Source of the DNA: Asaia bogorensis | GTDB taxonomy: Bacteria; Pseudomonadota; Alphaproteobacteria; Acetobacterales; Acetobacteraceae | DNA length: 8,928 bases | Assembly (NCBI GenBank): GCA_945871455.1 | Contig: CAMBXJ010000150.1 | Location: forward strand, 1 to 8,928 | Reading direction: 5' to 3' | Shown: positions 7,271 through 8,928 of the stretch, one piece after another | How positions within the stretch are numbered: position 1 is the first letter of the stretch | Layout of the letters: each line of letters starts with the position of its first letter | Position numbers and translations under genes: made by a program | The notes under the pieces: generated by a model | What the model saw: only the letters and a program-made list of their open reading frames with translations | What the model was told of the DNA's origin: nothing | Databases searched by the model: none

Positions 7271-8857
7271 CTATTTCGCCGGTTTCACGCCCATGGCCAG
7301 GGTTTCTTCATCGACCCTCGCTTCATAGGTCAGACCCTTGCGGGTGGCCCAAATGTTTTTTTGCAGGTGCAACTGGATAACGGGAACGTCCTCCATCGCC
7401 TGGCGCATCGCCTGTTGCACGATCTTTTCCCGCGCACTGTCATCCATCGTCGCCATGGCCTGGTCGATCAACGTATCGATAGCCGGATTGGAGTAACGGC
7501 CGCGATTGGCGGTGCCGAGCCCACGCTGGGGATTCCAGGTCGCGATCTGGGCACGCAGGGGATTGGTGCCCTCGCCGCTGGATACTCCCCAACCGAGCAG
7601 GAACGCTGAAAATTCCTGCTTCCCGGCGCGAGCGATGAAATTGCTCCAGGGCAGACCTTCGACCGTGGTTTGCACGCCGATGCGTTGCCACATCTGTCCG
7701 ACCGCCTGGATAATCTTGGAGTCGTTAACGTAGCGATCATTCGGACCATGAAGGCTGATACGGAATCCCTTGGGAAATCCCGCCTCGGCCAGCAACTTCT
7801 TGGCGTTTTCCGGTTCATAGGGATGGGGTTTCAGATCCGGGACATAGGTTGGGGCGCCGGGGCGGAGATATTGTCCCGTGGGAATAGCGGTGTTCTCCAT
7901 CACCCGTTCAACGATCGCCGACCGATTGATCGCGATCGAGAGCGCCTGTCGCACCCGACGATCCTTCAGGGGATTCTTATCCAAAACCTCGCCATTCGGG
8001 CCTGTGACGAATGGCGTCGGTCCCTCGCGTGAGTGGTCGAGCCACAGGAAGATGGAGCGGTTGCTGACCACCTCCGACAATGAAACTCGGTTGTCGTTGC
8101 GCAGATTGGGTATGTCGACCGGTGGCACGAATTCGATTATACTGACGTCCCCTGCCAGCAACGACGCAGTGCGGGCACCATCGTTGCTGATAATGCGATA
8201 ATTAACCGATTTCCAATGAGGCTTTTCACCCCAATAGGTGTCATTGCGCTCAAGCTCGATCTTCTCACCTGGACGGTACGACACGAAACGGTAGGGGCCA
8301 GTGCCGATAGCGTTCTTGCCATTGTTGAAATCCTCGGTCGCTGGCTCAGCGCCCAAACTGCGAGGAATTATGAATATCTGAGAGATGTCCTGCGGTAGCA
8401 GCGGATACGGCGTGGCGGTTTTCAGCAGGATGGTCTCTGGGTCCGTAATTTCCACGGCCACAACGGCACGGGTGTAGATCTGGAACGACGCGGGGCTATT
8501 TTTTACCTTCGGCACTCGGTTCAGGGAGTAGGCGACATCTTCGGCCGTCAATTTCTCGCCGTTGTGATAATTCACGTTGCGCAGCTTAAATTCCCAGGTC
8601 TTGTCGTCGCGCAGCTTCCAGCCCGTGGCCAAGCCAGGTTGCAGATTTCCGGGCGCATCGCGTTTGATCAGCGTTTCGTAAATATGGTGATGCAGCGATG
8701 CGTTCGGCCCAAATGTGTGGTAATGGGGATCGATGCTGGTGACCGGTGCCGAGGACGCGATCGCCAGAGATTGCGCCGCCACGTTCCCACCGGACAACGC
8801 GACCAGACACGCTGCTGCGATCCCTAACTGCACTGCTGTCCGGACGCCACGCACCAT
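7271..8857 (-). CDS. Peptide-type ABC importer, periplasmic substrate-binding protein
   Basis: A 528-residue binding protein of the SBP_bac_5 family (DppA/OppA/NikA-like), exported to the periplasm, where it captures the solute and delivers it to permeases B and C. Seen: a signal peptide (MVRGVRT, then a hydrophobic stretch at about 8-22, with probable cleavage after VAA at 26-28), the early SIDPHYHTFGPN motif, the LTAEDVAYSLNRV signature at 103-115, GTGPYRFVSY, DRRVRQALSIAINR, and a closing EDVPVIQLH segment. The ATG at 8857 is preferred over the ATG at 8878, because GGGAGGG (8865-8871) sits 7 bases before it and would otherwise be inside the coding region. A Cys lies in the signal, but AAAC is a poor lipobox. 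A cluster of His (45, 47, 56-58) lies just after the mature N-terminus. The solute is unknown: peptides, opines, betaines or metal-chelate complexes are all used by this family. Confidence 0.94.
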   Translation of the reverse strand: MVRGVRTAVQLGIAAACLVALSGGNVAAQSLAIASSAPVTSIDPHYHTFGPNASLHHHIYETLIKRDAPGNLQPGLATGWKLRDDKTWEFKLRNVNYHNGEKLTAEDVAYSLNRVPKVKNSPASFQIYTRAVVAVEITDPETILLKTATPYPLLPQDISQIFIIPRSLGAEPATEDFNNGKNAIGTGPYRFVSYRPGEKIELERNDTYWGEKPHWKSVNYRIISNDGARTASLLAGDVSIIEFVPPVDIPNLRNDNRVSLSEVVSNRSIFLWLDHSREGPTPFVTGPNGEVLDKNPLKDRRVRQALSIAINRSAIVERVMENTAIPTGQYLRPGAPTYVPDLKPHPYEPENAKKLLAEAGFPKGFRISLHGPNDRYVNDSKIIQAVGQMWQRIGVQTTVEGLPWSNFIARAGKQEFSAFLLGWGVSSGEGTNPLRAQIATWNPQRGLGTANRGRYSNPAIDTLIDQAMATMDDSAREKIVQQAMRQAMEDVPVIQLHLQKNIWATRKGLTYEARVDEETLAMGVKPAK

Positions 8858-8864
8858 CGCGGTT

Positions 8865-8871
8865 CCCTCCC
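8865..8871 (-). promoter_or_regulatory. Strong ribosome binding site deciding the binding-protein start
   Basis: On the minus strand GGGAGGG lies 7 bases upstream of the ATG at 8857. It falls between that ATG and an in-frame ATG at 8878, so the downstream ATG is the likely true start. Confidence 0.75.
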
Positions 8872-8881
8872 TTTTCATCTT

Positions 8882-8912
8882 CAGCTTATAGCGGCTGAGG
8901 CGTCGCCGACGC
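8882..8912 (-). promoter_or_regulatory. Candidate promoter/operator region of the importer operon
   Basis: Read on the minus strand, TATAAG (8885-8890) looks like a -10 box, but no TTGACA-like -35 box is found 16-18 bases before it. Two small inverted repeats surround it: CAGC/GCTG (8882-8885 and 8894-8897) flanks the TATAAG, and GCGTC/GACGC (8900-8912) lies where a -35 box would be. An activator- or repressor-controlled promoter would fit, but only 71 bases upstream of the gene are visible, so this is tentative. Confidence 0.25.
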
Positions 8913-8928
8913 TAGCCCACCTTATTCA

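Overview
The window is GC-rich, gene-dense bacterial chromosome (or large replicon) DNA. High GC, the style of the transporter operon, and fragments of IS5-like and possibly IS4-like transposases fit an alphaproteobacterium, perhaps Rhodospirillales/Acetobacteraceae-like. That placement is inference from general familiarity, not from a marker gene. No rRNA, tRNA, CRISPR array, phage gene or recognisable transcription regulator is present.

Layout. (1) 27-953, minus strand: a DUF849 / beta-keto acid cleavage enzyme (BKACE) with a clear Shine-Dalgarno sequence. The last bases of the gene are imperfectly repeated just after its stop, at the window edge. (2) 954-1650: a gene-poor stretch with stem-loops, a possible frameshifted remnant of an IS4-type transposase N-terminus (about 1394-1515), and two overlapping hairpins followed by a T run just upstream of the next gene. 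(3) 1651-2694, plus strand: a TIM-barrel amidohydrolase of the amidohydrolase_2/COG3618 type. (4) 2695-3354: intergenic DNA holding a decayed IS5-family transposase C-terminal half (2840-3235) with one in-frame stop. (5) 3355-8857, minus strand: a complete five-gene peptide/opine/nickel-type (Dpp/Opp) ABC importer in the order substrate-binding protein, permease B, permease C, ATPase D, ATPase F. The C-D and D-F junctions are 4-base ATGA overlaps. The start of the last ATPase is best placed at 4359 and that of the binding protein at 8857.

How the genes may work together. The importer should bring a small peptide-like or cationic/amino solute into the cytoplasm. The amidohydrolase could hydrolyse a lactone, lactam, amide or similar bond. 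The BKACE enzyme could condense a beta-keto acid with acetyl-CoA to give acetoacetate and a new acyl-CoA. Together they look like part of a catabolic locus for an unidentified compound. The hydrolase now lies in opposite orientation, between the two transposase remnants, which suggests the locus was rearranged. No classical defence or mobile system was found. The most useful leads are the unusual substrate pocket of the BKACE enzyme and the possible attenuator-like leader of the amidohydrolase.
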